Part shown: one piece after another, positions 13,010 through 24,800 of the stretch | Layout: every line of letters begins with the position of its first letter | Numbering within the stretch: the stretch's first letter is position 1 | NCBI GenBank assembly: GCA_003116995.1 | Contig: BDSL01000098.1 | Coordinates: 338,941-402,940, forward strand | Reading direction: 5' to 3' | Origin: Yamagishiella unicocca | Taxonomy: Eukaryota > Chlorophyta > Chlorophyceae > Chlamydomonadales > Volvocaceae | Length of the DNA: 64,000 nt | The notes under the pieces: generated by a model | Seen by the model: the letters and a program-made list of their open reading frames with translations, nothing else | Told to the model about the DNA's origin: nothing | Databases searched by the model: none | Made by a program: the position numbers and the translations under genes

Positions 13010-13210
13010 CCTGGATACTGCGGCGGCGACGTTTGGTAGCATTAATTAGCGTTTCGTTTTGTTTCATTTCGCGTACATCCCCGCAAGCGTGGATGGCGCA
13101 GCCATCGGCGGCGACCACTGGCAGGGTAATGGCCAGTTGACCTGCATGCTGCGGCGGCGACGTTTGGTAGCATTAATTCGCGTTTTTTTTCGTCTCATTT
13201 CGCGTGTACA
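12964..13210. repeat. 131-bp imperfect tandem duplication at the Orai-like 3' end
   Basis: The block from about 12964 is repeated from about 13095 with a 131-bp offset. Both copies contain the CCACTGGCAGGGTAAT stretch, the TTGACCTG stretch holding the TGA stop, and GACGTTTGGTAGCATTAATT. Copy 1 holds the last codons and stop; copy 2 lies in the 3' UTR. Confidence 0.85.
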
Positions 13211-14452
13211 CCCCTTGCTTCGCGTCCATATCCGCTCCTCCCGTCTTCTCGTACCGGTAATCGCAAGCCAAAGAGGTTCCTTTCCCATCATTTTATATTA
13301 TTGCTCATTCTATTATCGTATATAATCTGAGGGGATGCTATGACGACGATAGATTCCTTAAGGATTATTGGTGAGCCTGGACGTCGCAAGTTTGTTCTTC
13401 TTCGTCGGCCCGCGGGTCACTAGAAGCCAACGCGGTTGCAAATGCTCATATATAATGGATGCGTCTCTGTACAATGGGGCATAACCCTCGCATCTGGAAT
13501 GGTATATTTCTGCTCACACTCAAACAACCAAAAAGTGCGCCGTTGGAGACAGCTGTCACACTAAGTGCCTGTGAACGTGTCATTCCTTCGTGCGGCGTAT
13601 TGCTACTGGTGAAGTGTATCTTTGTTGGGCGGTTTACATGGCATGCCGAAGCCATACTTTTCCTAGACGCTCTCCGTGGACCCTTGTTAATTCAAGGCAT
13701 TATTGAATAGAACATCCCTCTGTTTCGGGTTCCAGACGTTACCCAATTGCATGATTGGGGTTACGTGTTAGGTCTTCGTTGAGCATCCCACATCATAACT
13801 GCACCTGTACACCTCGCATGTACCAAAATCCAAAATAAAAGGCGTTCATGTGTCAATTCCATTAACAAATATCGGGGTAGGTGAGTTATGTGAAAAGGGG
13901 TCGGGGGCCCTACGCCACCCGAGGGTACGGAGGCATCTCTTGGAAACGGCGACGTGAGACACTGACGACCGCATTGGATGATTATGCCGACCTACTGAAG
14001 TTCCCATTACGCACTTGCACAGGCGCATTGGCTGGGAACCCTCAAGGCACGTGCTTCTATGCGAGGCCAGCGTGTCCGCCGCAGTTACGCTTAGCGCCCC
14101 GGCTGCGTGTGTAGCTTACAGCTGCCATGGTCGGCGAAGCCTAGAAGCCGCGCCGGCCCTTCCTTTCGGCACGACGCAACCGGCCGAGTGCAGGACCCGC
14201 CGCTGTCGCCCTCGCGCGCTGCCTCCATTTGCCGCAGCATAACCAGTAAGTGTAAAGCAGTGAAGCATGTCAGATGACTCCGGTAACCCTTACGCAAAGA
14301 GCTGGCGAACACTGTGCCAGCGCAACAACGCACGGCTCATGACGGACTGCCCAATTCGGTCACCCGGCGACAGCGGCGCCTCCCTAAATAGCTAGGATAG
14401 GCATTTTCTCACTTGTTCACTTGCCATAACGGCCACGTCTTCTGGCAGTTGC
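13010..14452. other. Intergenic segment between Orai-like and GATA genes
   Basis: AT-richer sequence with no recognisable ORF family. It should contain the Orai-like 3' UTR and the promoter of the GATA gene. A TGTAA at 14251-14255 is a possible but distant (about 1.2 kb) poly(A) signal. Confidence 0.45.
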
Positions 14453-17400
14453 ATGACTTCTTCGCCGACTCGTACATTTACAGTCGCGCAGGCAGCCGAA
14501 CGTCTTGCCCACTATCAAATGGCGGCCATAGACCATATGCAAATCTTCGATGATGGTGATGACATGCTCTTTGGGGACGCGGACCTCTTCGGCAGCGGGG
14601 TGCCTTGCATCGCTGGGGAGCTGGAGCTCCAGGTCCAATCCTATGAAGGCGCCGGGTAAGCCTTAAGGTCGGAGCCTTGCTCACATATATACTTGTCATG
14701 TAACGCTCTTACATGTTCGAATCCCGTGTGTAGGGACCTCGCTGTGGGCGACTCCGCGGCGGGGAAGTCGTTTTCCCTTACCAAGGACTCTGGCGGCAGC
14801 AGCCTCAGCGCGTTGGCCGCAGCGGACTTCGGTGATGCTGACTTCATGGACAACGTCAGCTTGGACGACCTCGGTGAGCTGCGCACGACGTCCAGGCTGT
14901 GCTCCGTCTACCCGCGCTGTGCACCTGGCAGCGCCTGGCGAGTACCCCAGCGCGCCTTCTCAATCTCATTCCATCCCTATTGTTCCCTTCCCGCAGCCGC
15001 CGCCGATCACTATGGTCACACCGTCTGTGGGCGGCAGTCAACAGCGGATTCTGCAGCGGCAGCTGGCACGGGCCGCGCCCCTGCGGCAGGCGAAAGCTGG
15101 TGAGATATTCCCTGGCCCGACCTACGCGCATTGCCCCTAGTACCAGGCCTCCCGGGCATGCCGCATGACTGCAGAAGCGTCGCGCTCGTGGGGCGCCAAC
15201 CCCAGCGTTTCGCGCCTGTCGCGTCGAGCGCTGTCGCCGGCAAACGCCGGCGACCCAGATGGCCTTCACGCTGACCGCCGCCGAACTCCCTCCCCAACTG
15301 ATGGCTGCAGGACCGCTCCCGACGCCCAGCCTGCACGCACAGCTAGCATGGTGGCGGCCGACCCCCAGCAGCGCGGGCATGACGCCCAAGACCAACACAA
15401 CTACCAGCCCCAGGAGAGCAGCGACTGCGACATGAGCCACACGCTCGGAGACGGGGAGAGCTCCGGTGTAGGCCCGGGAAAGAGTGTGGCGCTCGGGTCG
15501 TCGCATAGCGAGGCGTCGGAGGACAACACAGCAGGTACTGCGAACGACCGTTGCGCTATCGCGCCGCCGTCGCAGCACTTATTAGACCACTTATAGATGG
15601 ACTCCTAGGCAATTGTTGACCCAGATCACAACCCGGGTCAGCGGGCGCCTAGACAATATAGTTGCGACCCAGATCACGCACCCCGATCGACGGGGCCGCG
15701 GTATGAGGATCCGGTTGCGCACGGAAAGATAGCGGTCGCAATAACGTGATGTGAAAGGATAAACGCCGCATCGTAACTATGGGCACCGGCTATTTGGTAC
15801 ATCACCCGAAGCTGTTTTCGATGCAATCTTCCGTCGGACCCTTCTGTGTTTAGCTGAGGGAAGTGCGAGAACAGCTGAAAGTGCATGTTGCGAGGTGGAA
15901 AGAGCGTTTCGCGCGTGGTACTCCCTGGATTTTAGCACGTGCATCTGTAGGAATTGGGAACTGGGTCGGTTGGGTGACATGACCTCGCAACACCCGGCGC
16001 GGGTTCAGGTCGATGTGGTAGTTTAGGTCATTGTGGCAGGGTGCTGCTGTTGGGAAGGATATCGGCGGGCTTCTGTCAGACGGGATACACTCATGCGAGG
16101 CGGAACGTTGCTGTCTGCTAGGACGATGCACGTGCTAGCGCTGCTTTGCGGCAGGCAAACGGTGAGATGCGCCGCATCAAGCCTTCCAGCCACTCCCACC
16201 GCAAAGGATTCAGAGTGGCTTGATTTGGTTGTTTGTGGTGTTTGCAGGTGTCGCGGCCGAGGGAGCAACCGTCGACGAGGAGCACATCAGCATGCCGAGC
16301 TTTGGTTTGAGCCTCTCTCGGCTGACCAACAGCGCCGGGGAGCCGACGGAGGACAACGCCGACGCGCCACGGAGCGGCTCGGTGACGCAACGGGACAGGC
16401 AGCGCCACCAGCAGCAGAGGGCGCAGCAGGCTTCGATGCCGCGAGCCTTCAGCGTGGGCAATTTCGCGAGCGTCGGAAACACATCAACGGCCTGCCCCGA
16501 TTCTTCCACATCGCAACTAGAGGGGCTGCGACGAGCCCAGGTCATGCGCTCCTACAGCTACATTGACCCCGACACGCTTCCAACGGACTTTTCACTGGGC
16601 TGCGGCGACACGGGCACTCCGTTCTCGTTTGGCGCTCGCGGCCGCTGCGCCAGCCTGAACGAGACCCAGCTGCGCCGGCAATGGCTGCAGGAGGGCGAGC
16701 TGCTGGCCCCGCAGCTGCCGCCCAGCGTCAGCGAGCTGGAGCTGCTGGAGCTTCCGGAGGACTCCATTCCCATCAGGCCCACGAGGGGCTCCTTCCTGGG
16801 CCAGCCATCTGCAGGTCGGGGGTCGGGGCAGGCATCTGCGCGGCAGCTGGGATCGGGCATGATGCAATTCAAGGGCGGCAGCGGCGCCGCCAGCTCAAAC
16901 GGCGCCGCGCCGCCGCCGCCGAGGCAGGCGGTGACCGTGACGGTGAAGCGCAAGATCATCACATCACCCAGTCCCCTGCTACCGCAGCCCAAGCCCTCAA
17001 AGGTGCGCCACGCCGCCACGCCGGCCCCCCCGGGCGCCACGCCGAAGGGCCAAAGCCCCAAGCGCGCCAAGGTGGCGCCGGGCGTGGCCGCCGGCGGTTT
17101 CGGCGCCTGGCAGGACGGCGCCGCCGCGCCGCCGTCGAGTGCAGGGTTGCTGGCGGGCTGGCACCCCTCTCGCCAAGCCAGCTTGGGGTTAGCTGGCAGC
17201 ATGAAGACGGTGCGCAGCATGCCCGCCAACATGAACAGCTTCCTGGACGGTGTCGAGGTGACGGTGCAGCCGCTCGGCGTGCCCGGCGGTGTCGACACGG
17301 TCATTAGTCCCAACAGCAGCACAATCTCTGCGTCTACCCCGCATCAGCCCTTCGTGCGTGGCACGTTCTTCGACGCCGCGGGAGCCGCGGCTGCAGGCCG

Positions 17401-18635
17401 CCCCGCCGGCGTGCCGGTTGCGATGCCCATGCCCCATGCCACGGCCGCACCCGCTGCCAGGGCCGGCAAGTCAAAGGCCGCTGCGCAGGCGCTGCCACCG
17501 CCTGTGATGATGCCCGGTATGGGCTTGGGCGGCGGGCCAAGCGGCTTTGGGGCGCCCGGGATGGCCGTGGGTCCTGATGGTGAGACCTCACCGCGCGCGT
17601 GGGTGGGTGTGTAGCGATGCACTGTAGCGATGCCGATGCACTGTAGCGATGCACGTGGGTTGCGCGATGTAAGGTTACAGCAGCCGCGTTGCGATGGCCG
17701 GCCGGCGGGAGAAAGGCGCCTCGGCGAGCTTCTGTGGCCGCGTTGGCGAGGTGGCGTGGCTGCATGCGCCCTTGTTGTGTCGGCCCCTCTGTCCACCCTG
17801 TTCATGCCCAGCTGCCCAGCCACTCGCTCCAGGATGCAGCGCGCCTCGAGCGCTGTCCCTAGTTTTTCGCCGTGCTTGCATGCGCGGTGATATAGCGCTT
17901 GCGTCCCATTTTTCCGGCATGCCGTCGTGATGACTGCCGGCTCGAACGCATGCCTGGCACGACCCACATAAAGCAAGCCCCCTGCTAACCACGACGGCGA
18001 TGACGATAATGATGCTCACGATACATTCTGTTAACCTTTTGTCCCCGACTGCACGTGGCTCACAGGCAAGCGGCTCGGCCCTGTACCGTCCGTACCCAAG
18101 CCACGCAAGCGCGCGTCACCCAATGGGAATCCGCCCAAGGCGCCTGCTCCGAATCCCAACGGCCACTGCTGCACGCAGTGCGGAACCCAGGTAACCCCGC
18201 GGGTCGAGCGGCGGCAGGCTCATGTTTCGAGCCACCACTGCAGGGGCAGCACCATTGGGGGGCAGGACCACTCGTGGCGCCCTTTGGGAGGACGGCAGGG
18301 TCGTCATGTGTCGTGGGCTAGGCGCGCGGGGCGCCGATTTTTCCACACCTGTTGTAGGCAGGACCACGAGCGCGTGTGACAATGCACCGCAGTACCTACC
18401 GCTGCCTACCTCAGTAGGTAGATCATTCTCGCCCGAAGGAAGGATTTCGACTTCCGTGCGCCGGCACACTCTCGACTGAAGTTCGCGCGCTGCCTCGCGC
18501 TCTTGTGCGCAGACTACTCCGGTGTGGCGCGCCGGCCCTCATGGACCCAAGACGCTCTGCAACGCATGTGGCGTCCGCTACATGAAGGTGGCCAAAGGCA
18601 ACGTGGCCCCAACCCCTCGGAGACAGCAGCACTAG
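14453..18635 (+). CDS. GATA-type zinc-finger transcription factor
   Basis: Seven exons (14453-14655, 14734-14873, 14997-15099, 15311-15534, 16248-17579, 18066-18190, 18513-18635) sum to exactly 750 codons including the stop, and every splice phase matches. The C-terminus holds one GATA zinc finger of the plant-type spacing C-X2-C-X18-C-X2-C: CTQC, then [18 protein letters not shown], then GVRYMK. An intron separates the two cysteine pairs. A basic stretch, PKPRKR, about 20 residues upstream is a likely nuclear signal. The rest is low-complexity Ser, Gln, Ala and Pro sequence with acidic patches such as [15 protein letters not shown] near the N-terminus, which could act as an activation region. 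The family binds GATA-core DNA in the nucleus; target genes cannot be inferred. The protein ends 16 residues after the finger's KVAKG. Confidence 0.85.
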
Positions 18636-19052
18636 CAGTAGACATCCGTGCGCTCCCACGGACGGCATCCGCAGTACACGCGGGCTTTGCGGGGTATCGT
18701 TTGAAGGCCGCAGGTGGCAGCTGTTTTTTGCTCTCCCTTACCTCCCTCCCTGGAGCCGGCGCCCTGCCGGCCAGCTGGCCTGGATGGGATCGTGCGCAGC
18801 GGCCGCATCGGACCTGCGTCATAGGGCCCAACCTGTCGGCGGCACGCTCGGCTTGCGTCCGGCGGATGGATGCATGCGCGGGCGCGAATGGGGTGAGTGC
18901 GGAGCGAGCCGCTGGCTGAGGCGAGTGGCGGCCCACTGCCCCGTGGCGGATAGACCGGACTTGCAAGGCTTAAAAGGGCTGGTGGCCATATTGTGCAATC
19001 GCTTCAGTCGCAAGTAGGGACATGTGTGGGCCCGCTGCGCACGGGCTGGTGG

Positions 19053-19057
19053 TGTAA
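19053..19057 (+). other. Candidate polyadenylation signal TGTAA
   Basis: First clear TGTAA after the GATA stop codon, about 420 bases downstream. A second copy lies at 19145-19149. Either could be used. Confidence 0.4.
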
Positions 19058-19419
19058 CGTCAAGCGCAGCGCGCTGTTCTGCCGCTGCGAACAGCGGCGT
19101 GTACAATGACAAGTGGTGCTGTGGTTTGATGAGGAGGGGCTTCGTGTAACATCCTATCACGGCTGAGGCTTGCACCCTTCGGGGGCGACAGCCTCGCTGT
19201 ATTTCTACAACTGGAACGGGGGCGTGTTTGTTTGTCTTGGCGGAGCGTGGCCACTGCGCGGCGACGCGGTGTTTCGATTTACTCTGACGCAGTCAGGGTG
19301 GAAGCTGGAGGCAGGAGCTGAGAGCAGCAAGGGCGTCGAGCACGCGGGACCTGCTACACGGCACTTTTCCGGATGGTTTGCGGTGCGTGGAGTGCTTTTA
19401 CACGTTGCGGTGTACAAGT

Positions 19420-19465
19420 GGTGGTGGTGGTGGTGGTGGTGGTGGTGGTGGTCGTGGCGGTGGTC
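19420..19465. repeat. GGT trinucleotide microsatellite
   Basis: About a dozen GGT units followed by imperfect units, in noncoding sequence. It produces artefactual poly-Trp, poly-Val or poly-His frames. Confidence 0.9.
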
Positions 19466-21756
19466 ATTAGTGTTCACTCCCACGAAACGGTGGTTGCTGC
19501 TAGTCATTTCTTCAGCAGCCATATTGGTTCTGTTTCGACCACTTCAGCGGGCGCGCCCCCTTGCCACGATCGGCGAGCGGCCCTTGGTTGGACACGGAGA
19601 TGTGTCTGGGGTGAGTGCGAGTGCGCGAAAGCAAGACACCCAGATTGGATGGGCTAGTTGGTTCTTAGTCGCTAGGCGGGAGGGGCAAGAGGATTGCTCT
19701 TGCTGCGCAAACGCGAGGCTTGGACCAAACGCATGAACTATGGCGAGACTGGGGCATTGCAGGGTGGGCAACGATGATGCAGGGCAGGCAGTCTGGTGCG
19801 CTGTCCGATGCGTGGCATGCGGGGCCGAGTTCTTGTACGTGTCTTTACCGTTGTGGTTTGTACTGTGTCCTCGCATTCTACATCGAGCGTCCGCTACTTA
19901 AATTCGTGATGGACAATTGCGCTGCTGCTTCGGGGTCGGGGAACGTCGGCTCGGCACCACGGACACCGGGTGGGGCCCGCTGCGTCAGGCGCAGTGTCGG
20001 GCTCGATCGGGGGTTGCTGCGATCACCTCGGCGCTTGCTGACGAGCGTCCGCGCCTGCTGACGACTCGCTGTCAGCTCGAGGAGGGGTCAGTGCCGGGAG
20101 TCGTTCCTTCCTTCCAATCATAATTATTGACGCCGTACCAGCCGGTCCCCGCCTGGGGGCCAGCTATGTGGCGGCGCTGAAGGCGCTCAAGCGACACGCG
20201 AAGGTTTGCACCGCGCGTGTTCCTTGGTTAGAACCCGCTGAGAGGCGAAGGGCATTGAGCGGCTGGGTCCGCGACATCACACCTGATGAGTACAGACGAC
20301 GGTGGACTTTGTGGATGGCTGATGAAGGGCGAACTGAGGAAAGGTGGAAATGAGGGTTGCGGGTCATAAGAACGCCGATTACCGTATGTAGCTGGTGCGG
20401 CAGCACGCCGAGACGCGTGGAGGCCCGCGGCTCCCGTTTTGGCTTGATCCTTGGCCAGGCGTGGGGCAATGTGCTTGTCGGGCTGCTGGACGGACGATGG
20501 GGGAAGGGGACAGACATTCAACTCTCGCGCGATGCGTGAGACGCAATTTTGAACTACTTGTGTTTGCGTCTGCTGTGTGCGTGTGTATCCTGCTTAAAGC
20601 GCGGGGACGGCGGGGAGCGCCTGCTGGGCTGGGCACCTCCGGGCGCCGGTTCCCGCGTCGGACTTCTGGTCATGTGCACGTTTCTGGGTGTGTATGTTTT
20701 GCGCGCGTACGTGTTCCTGCCCCGTGTCTCGCATTGTCGTGTGGCCCTCGGTGCCCTGGGCCCCGCTGGTTGTCGGCCCCCCATGTGTTTGTGCGGTCTC
20801 GGTGCGTGTGTCTTGTGTGTTCGGCTCTGGTCTCTGATGTGTGGAACTGCGCCATCCTGGTTGTTGCATGGTCCCGCGGACCACGTGCAGTCTGACGCGG
20901 ATGGAGGTCTGCTGATGTGCGGTGCTTGCCCTCCCGAAGAATTCAAAAAAATGTTTGTGGTCGTCCGCGATAGTTCGCGATAATTTCTGCGCGATACTCA
21001 TGGCGCACTGGCACCGGGCGGGGTGCGATTTCCTATGGGGGCTGTACATGCTGGTCGGCCCATCAGCAGGGCGCACTGCAAAATAAGCGGCAATCGCCCC
21101 GCTCATTTCACCTGGCTGCTGTTTAAGATGCTGATGCACATAATGCTGGTGTATTTGTCCTTGGTCGACTGGCCCCGGGTATGATGTTGCCTGCTGGTTG
21201 GAGCGGCTAAGTGGGAAAACGAATGTGTGGGTGGAGGTGTAAGCACACTACTTTGCCCCGCGTCCTCAATCGTTCCAATTCCACGGCAGCTCTGGTCACA
21301 CCAGGCTTTGTCAGCACCGGCAGTTGCAGATGGAGGTCCACCTGCCCGCTCAAGAAATCGAGCCCGGAATCGAGGACAAATTTCAGCTGCGAAGGGCTTC
21401 GAACACCATCCGGTCTGTCGGTATGCGCTGGTCATGGCCATGTGACGCCTAATTGCGGCATGCTTCACTTTGCTCATACTCTCGTAAGAAAATACATGCC
21501 AATTTGTGCTGCAACGACGTGACGCGGGGCGACGACTTGGGCGAGCAGCCGTACTGTACGGATTCCAACAACCATACTCGGCTACCGATGCGTACGACAC
21601 AGTATTCATTTATCGTGGGACCGTAAGGAAGTACTCATGACCAAGGTTGGGAACATTGTGGGCACGAAGAATACGCAGTGACACGCAACACGGCTTGACC
21701 CCTGGAGAGCTCTATCTTATTACGCACGTTCACTAGTAACGTTGACAAGCTATTGG

Positions 21757-21764
21757 TATATAAG
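21757..21764 (+). promoter_or_regulatory. Candidate TATA box
   Basis: TATATAAG lies 39 bases before the ATG at 21803 of the HAD-methyltransferase gene. That spacing implies a very short 5' UTR, so the assignment is tentative. Confidence 0.35.
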
Positions 21765-21802
21765 TCTACCTCTATCTATTTATATATTTCTCCACGGGAG
21801 CG

Positions 21803-24800
21803 ATGTTGGTCTATCAGAACGGGCTTGCGCGGCGCTTGGCCAATGGCGCTGGCTGCCGTCGTCGCGTTGCAGTGCGGGCCACGACCCAGGTGCTCACGCA
21901 AACACCGTCTCCCGCAAGCGCGCCTGTCGTTGAATCGCGGCCGCTCTATTACAAGGCAATCGTGTTCGGTGAGAATGCATTCATATCCGCCTGCCTCCGC
22001 TACAATCGTTGGGACATGGTCCTAATGCAGTCAGCGACTTGTCGGTGTCTAATACCACGTACTGCGCGTTTTGAGGCTGGAGCCATTGTGCTGTCGCACT
22101 GCCCGCACCCTCCGTACCGTCTCCCCTCCATCATTTGCCGTCTCCCTGCCCCTGCTCACCTGCAGACATGGACGGCACACTAACGGAGGTGCGCAGGCTG
22201 GCCTCTTTAGAAATCTGGAAAGCGACGGATGCGTTGCCTTGCTCTATCCGCTTGTCGATTGTCTCTGGCCAACGCTTCTCAGGCGCACGGCAGGAACTCT
22301 TCCGGTAACCTCTTGTGTCTGACTCACCTTCTGGATGCAGGCACACATAGACTTCGCCGACATGCGCGCCCGGACAGGTGTGCTTATACGTGTTTGTGTG
22401 TGTTTTGGTGTGCTTGTATGTGTGTGGAAGGAGGGGGGTTAAAATAAAAGAACCGGTAACGCGACTGGGAGGGGGGGGTCCGTGTCCAGGAAGGCCTAAC
22501 AAATCAAGAGTAGCTTGGTAAAAACAGGCGAAACGTCCGGGCACAACTGTCCAAACACGGAGCGATCCGTACGGCGGCAGCTAGGCGATTGATGCAGTAC
22601 ATCGAAGCTGTAAGCCGGACAGTGGTAGTCGCTGCCGTAGCCGCGGCATACACGCCACGATACTTGTGCGGGCGGGGGGGAGGGGTGGCATAAAAACTGT
22701 TTACACGACAAGGGTGTGTGTGTATAAATACCGTTTTAGGCAACGGGACAGGATAGTTGGCGCATGGGGGGGGTTTACAGCAAAGAACGGGTTACCGGGC
22801 GTGAGGGGCGGGTCGACCTCCCGCCCGCCGTCACGACCACCTAGTCGCGACCAATAGCACCGCCGCTGCCCCGGGGCCACATCCGCCGCTTGGAACTCAC
22901 CGCAGCAGCCCAGGCAGGCTTACTGGCACGTGCAGGCTTTACTGGCACGTGTGAAGCACCTGGGCCCTGCTTCCAGCCGACCAGCGCACCTCAACCACCG
23001 GGGAAAGTGCCTTCGGCCGCCCACCCGTCTCCCTCCCCTCCCCGCTTCCACCCTGCCCCGCTCCCTCCTCCATCACCATCTCTCCCTCCTCCTTCACCAT
23101 CTCTCGCTCCTCCATCACCATCTCTCCCTCCTCCATCACCATCTCTCCCTCCTCCGTCACCATCTCTGGGCTCCACTGACCCCCCCCACCGTTTCCTACG
23201 TCGTGTAACCGGGTCTACCCTCCCATGCACCCGGGTTTACCCTCCCACCCACCTTCTAAACGGTTTTGCTTTTGTACACGGGTTTTCCTTGCAACCCACC
23301 CCCCAGGCATCCCCGTGGGCGACCTATTCACCGTGATGGAGGCGTGGCAGGAGGACTCGCGCATCCTATCCTCCATGACCACCATCCTGGACATAGAGGC
23401 GCAGGCGGCGCTGGCCGTCAGCGCCAAGCCGGGCCTTATGCAGCTGCTGCAGCTGCTGCGGGACGTCAAGGTGCGAGGGGGAAGGGTTGTGGTCGGGGGC
23501 GAGGTTGGGGGTTGGTTGGTTGTGGTCGGGGGCCGGGGTTGGGGCTTAGTTGTGGTCGGGGGCGAGGTTGGGGGTTGGTTTGGGCTGGGGGCGAAGCACT
23601 GGGGCCGGGGTGGGGAGGCCCGCGCGTCGGTTGGAGGAAATCCCCGTTTGGCTGGGAGGGGGTTTGCACGGGGCGGGGTTTCCGAGGAAGACCCGTGGAT
23701 GCTAGAAAAACCGTTTAGGAAAGACGTTTCGAGGTGGAAGAGAGAAAGCATATTGCCATATTGCCGCGGAGGAACCTATGGCCGCTTTCCTGCCATGTCG
23801 TCTTCCTGCTCCCTCCACTGCTGCTGCTACTGGCGCTGCTGCTACTGCCGCTGCTGCTGCTGCTGCTGTTACTGCCGTCCCCAGGTGCCGGTGGCGCTGG
23901 TGACGCGGAACACCACGGCCAGCGTGGACGCCTTCTTCCGCCTCATAGGGCCCGAGTGGTCGGGGCTGTTCTCGCAGGTGCTCACTCGGGAGTTCAGGTA
24001 CGTCAAGCCGGACCGCAGGCTGCTGACACACGTGGCGCAGGTGAGGGGGGTGAGGAGGGGTGAGGAGGGGTGAGGAGGGGTGAGGAGGGGTGAGGAGGGG
24101 TAAGGAGGGGTGAGGAGGGATAAGGAGGGGTGAGGAGGGGGGGGTTTGGGGGAAGCCCCTGAACTAAAAAGCCGATCAGGAAGCCTTACGAGGGGTGGCG
24201 AGGGGAGGGGAAGGGGCCCTGCTTCCCTCCGGTGCGAGCGGCACACACACACACACACACACACATACACGACTGCGACCCGCACAGGGAGGGGGCGAAC
24301 CGGGTGTTTGTGTGTTTGTGTGATTGTGTGGTTATATGTTCGTGTGGTAATGTGTTTGTGTGGTTACGTGTTTGTGTGTTCGGATGGTCATGTGTTCGTG
24401 CCTTCGTGTGTTCATGGATGAGAAGTGTGTTTGTGTGCACTGCCGGGGGAGGCATCGCGGACAGAAGCCGCCAGGAAGCCAAACTACAGCCTCAAGCGCT
24501 TCCTCCGCCGCCCCGTGGTTGGGAATGCGCGGGGCGGGGAGGCCCCGCGCACGCAGTGTAACGCACTTTGCACTCCCACATACCCACACGCCGTGCGATC
24601 GGTCACCACGCTCGTACGGATTGTCGTACCGTACGGCTTGTGCCAGTCTCTTGGCGAAGCCAAGGAGGGCTTACATCGCTGATGGGCTGTTCTACCTGAA
24701 CGCCAAGGGGACAGCGGCACGCGGATTGTCGTACCGTCACGGGTGTCTTCAGAGGCTGCCAGCGTCCCCAACCTGACCCTTACCGTTGCTGCTTGCCGCT

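Larger units (their letters stand above)
18636..21756. other. No gene recognised between GATA and HAD-methyltransferase genes
   Basis: Several short open frames exist, for example 20168-20353 plus with a basic Trp/Arg-rich stretch, but none has a start, splice context or family I can support. The left end should hold the GATA 3' UTR. A small unrecognised gene cannot be excluded. Confidence 0.4.

Noticed and set aside
14705..14735. TTCGAATCCC resembling a tRNA B box
   Set aside because: No matching acceptor stem, A box or cloverleaf; it lies in intron 1 of the GATA gene.
20168..20353. 61-codon basic frame with an EERWK end
   Set aside because: It opens with GTG and has no ATG, splice partners or recognised family; possibly a chance frame.
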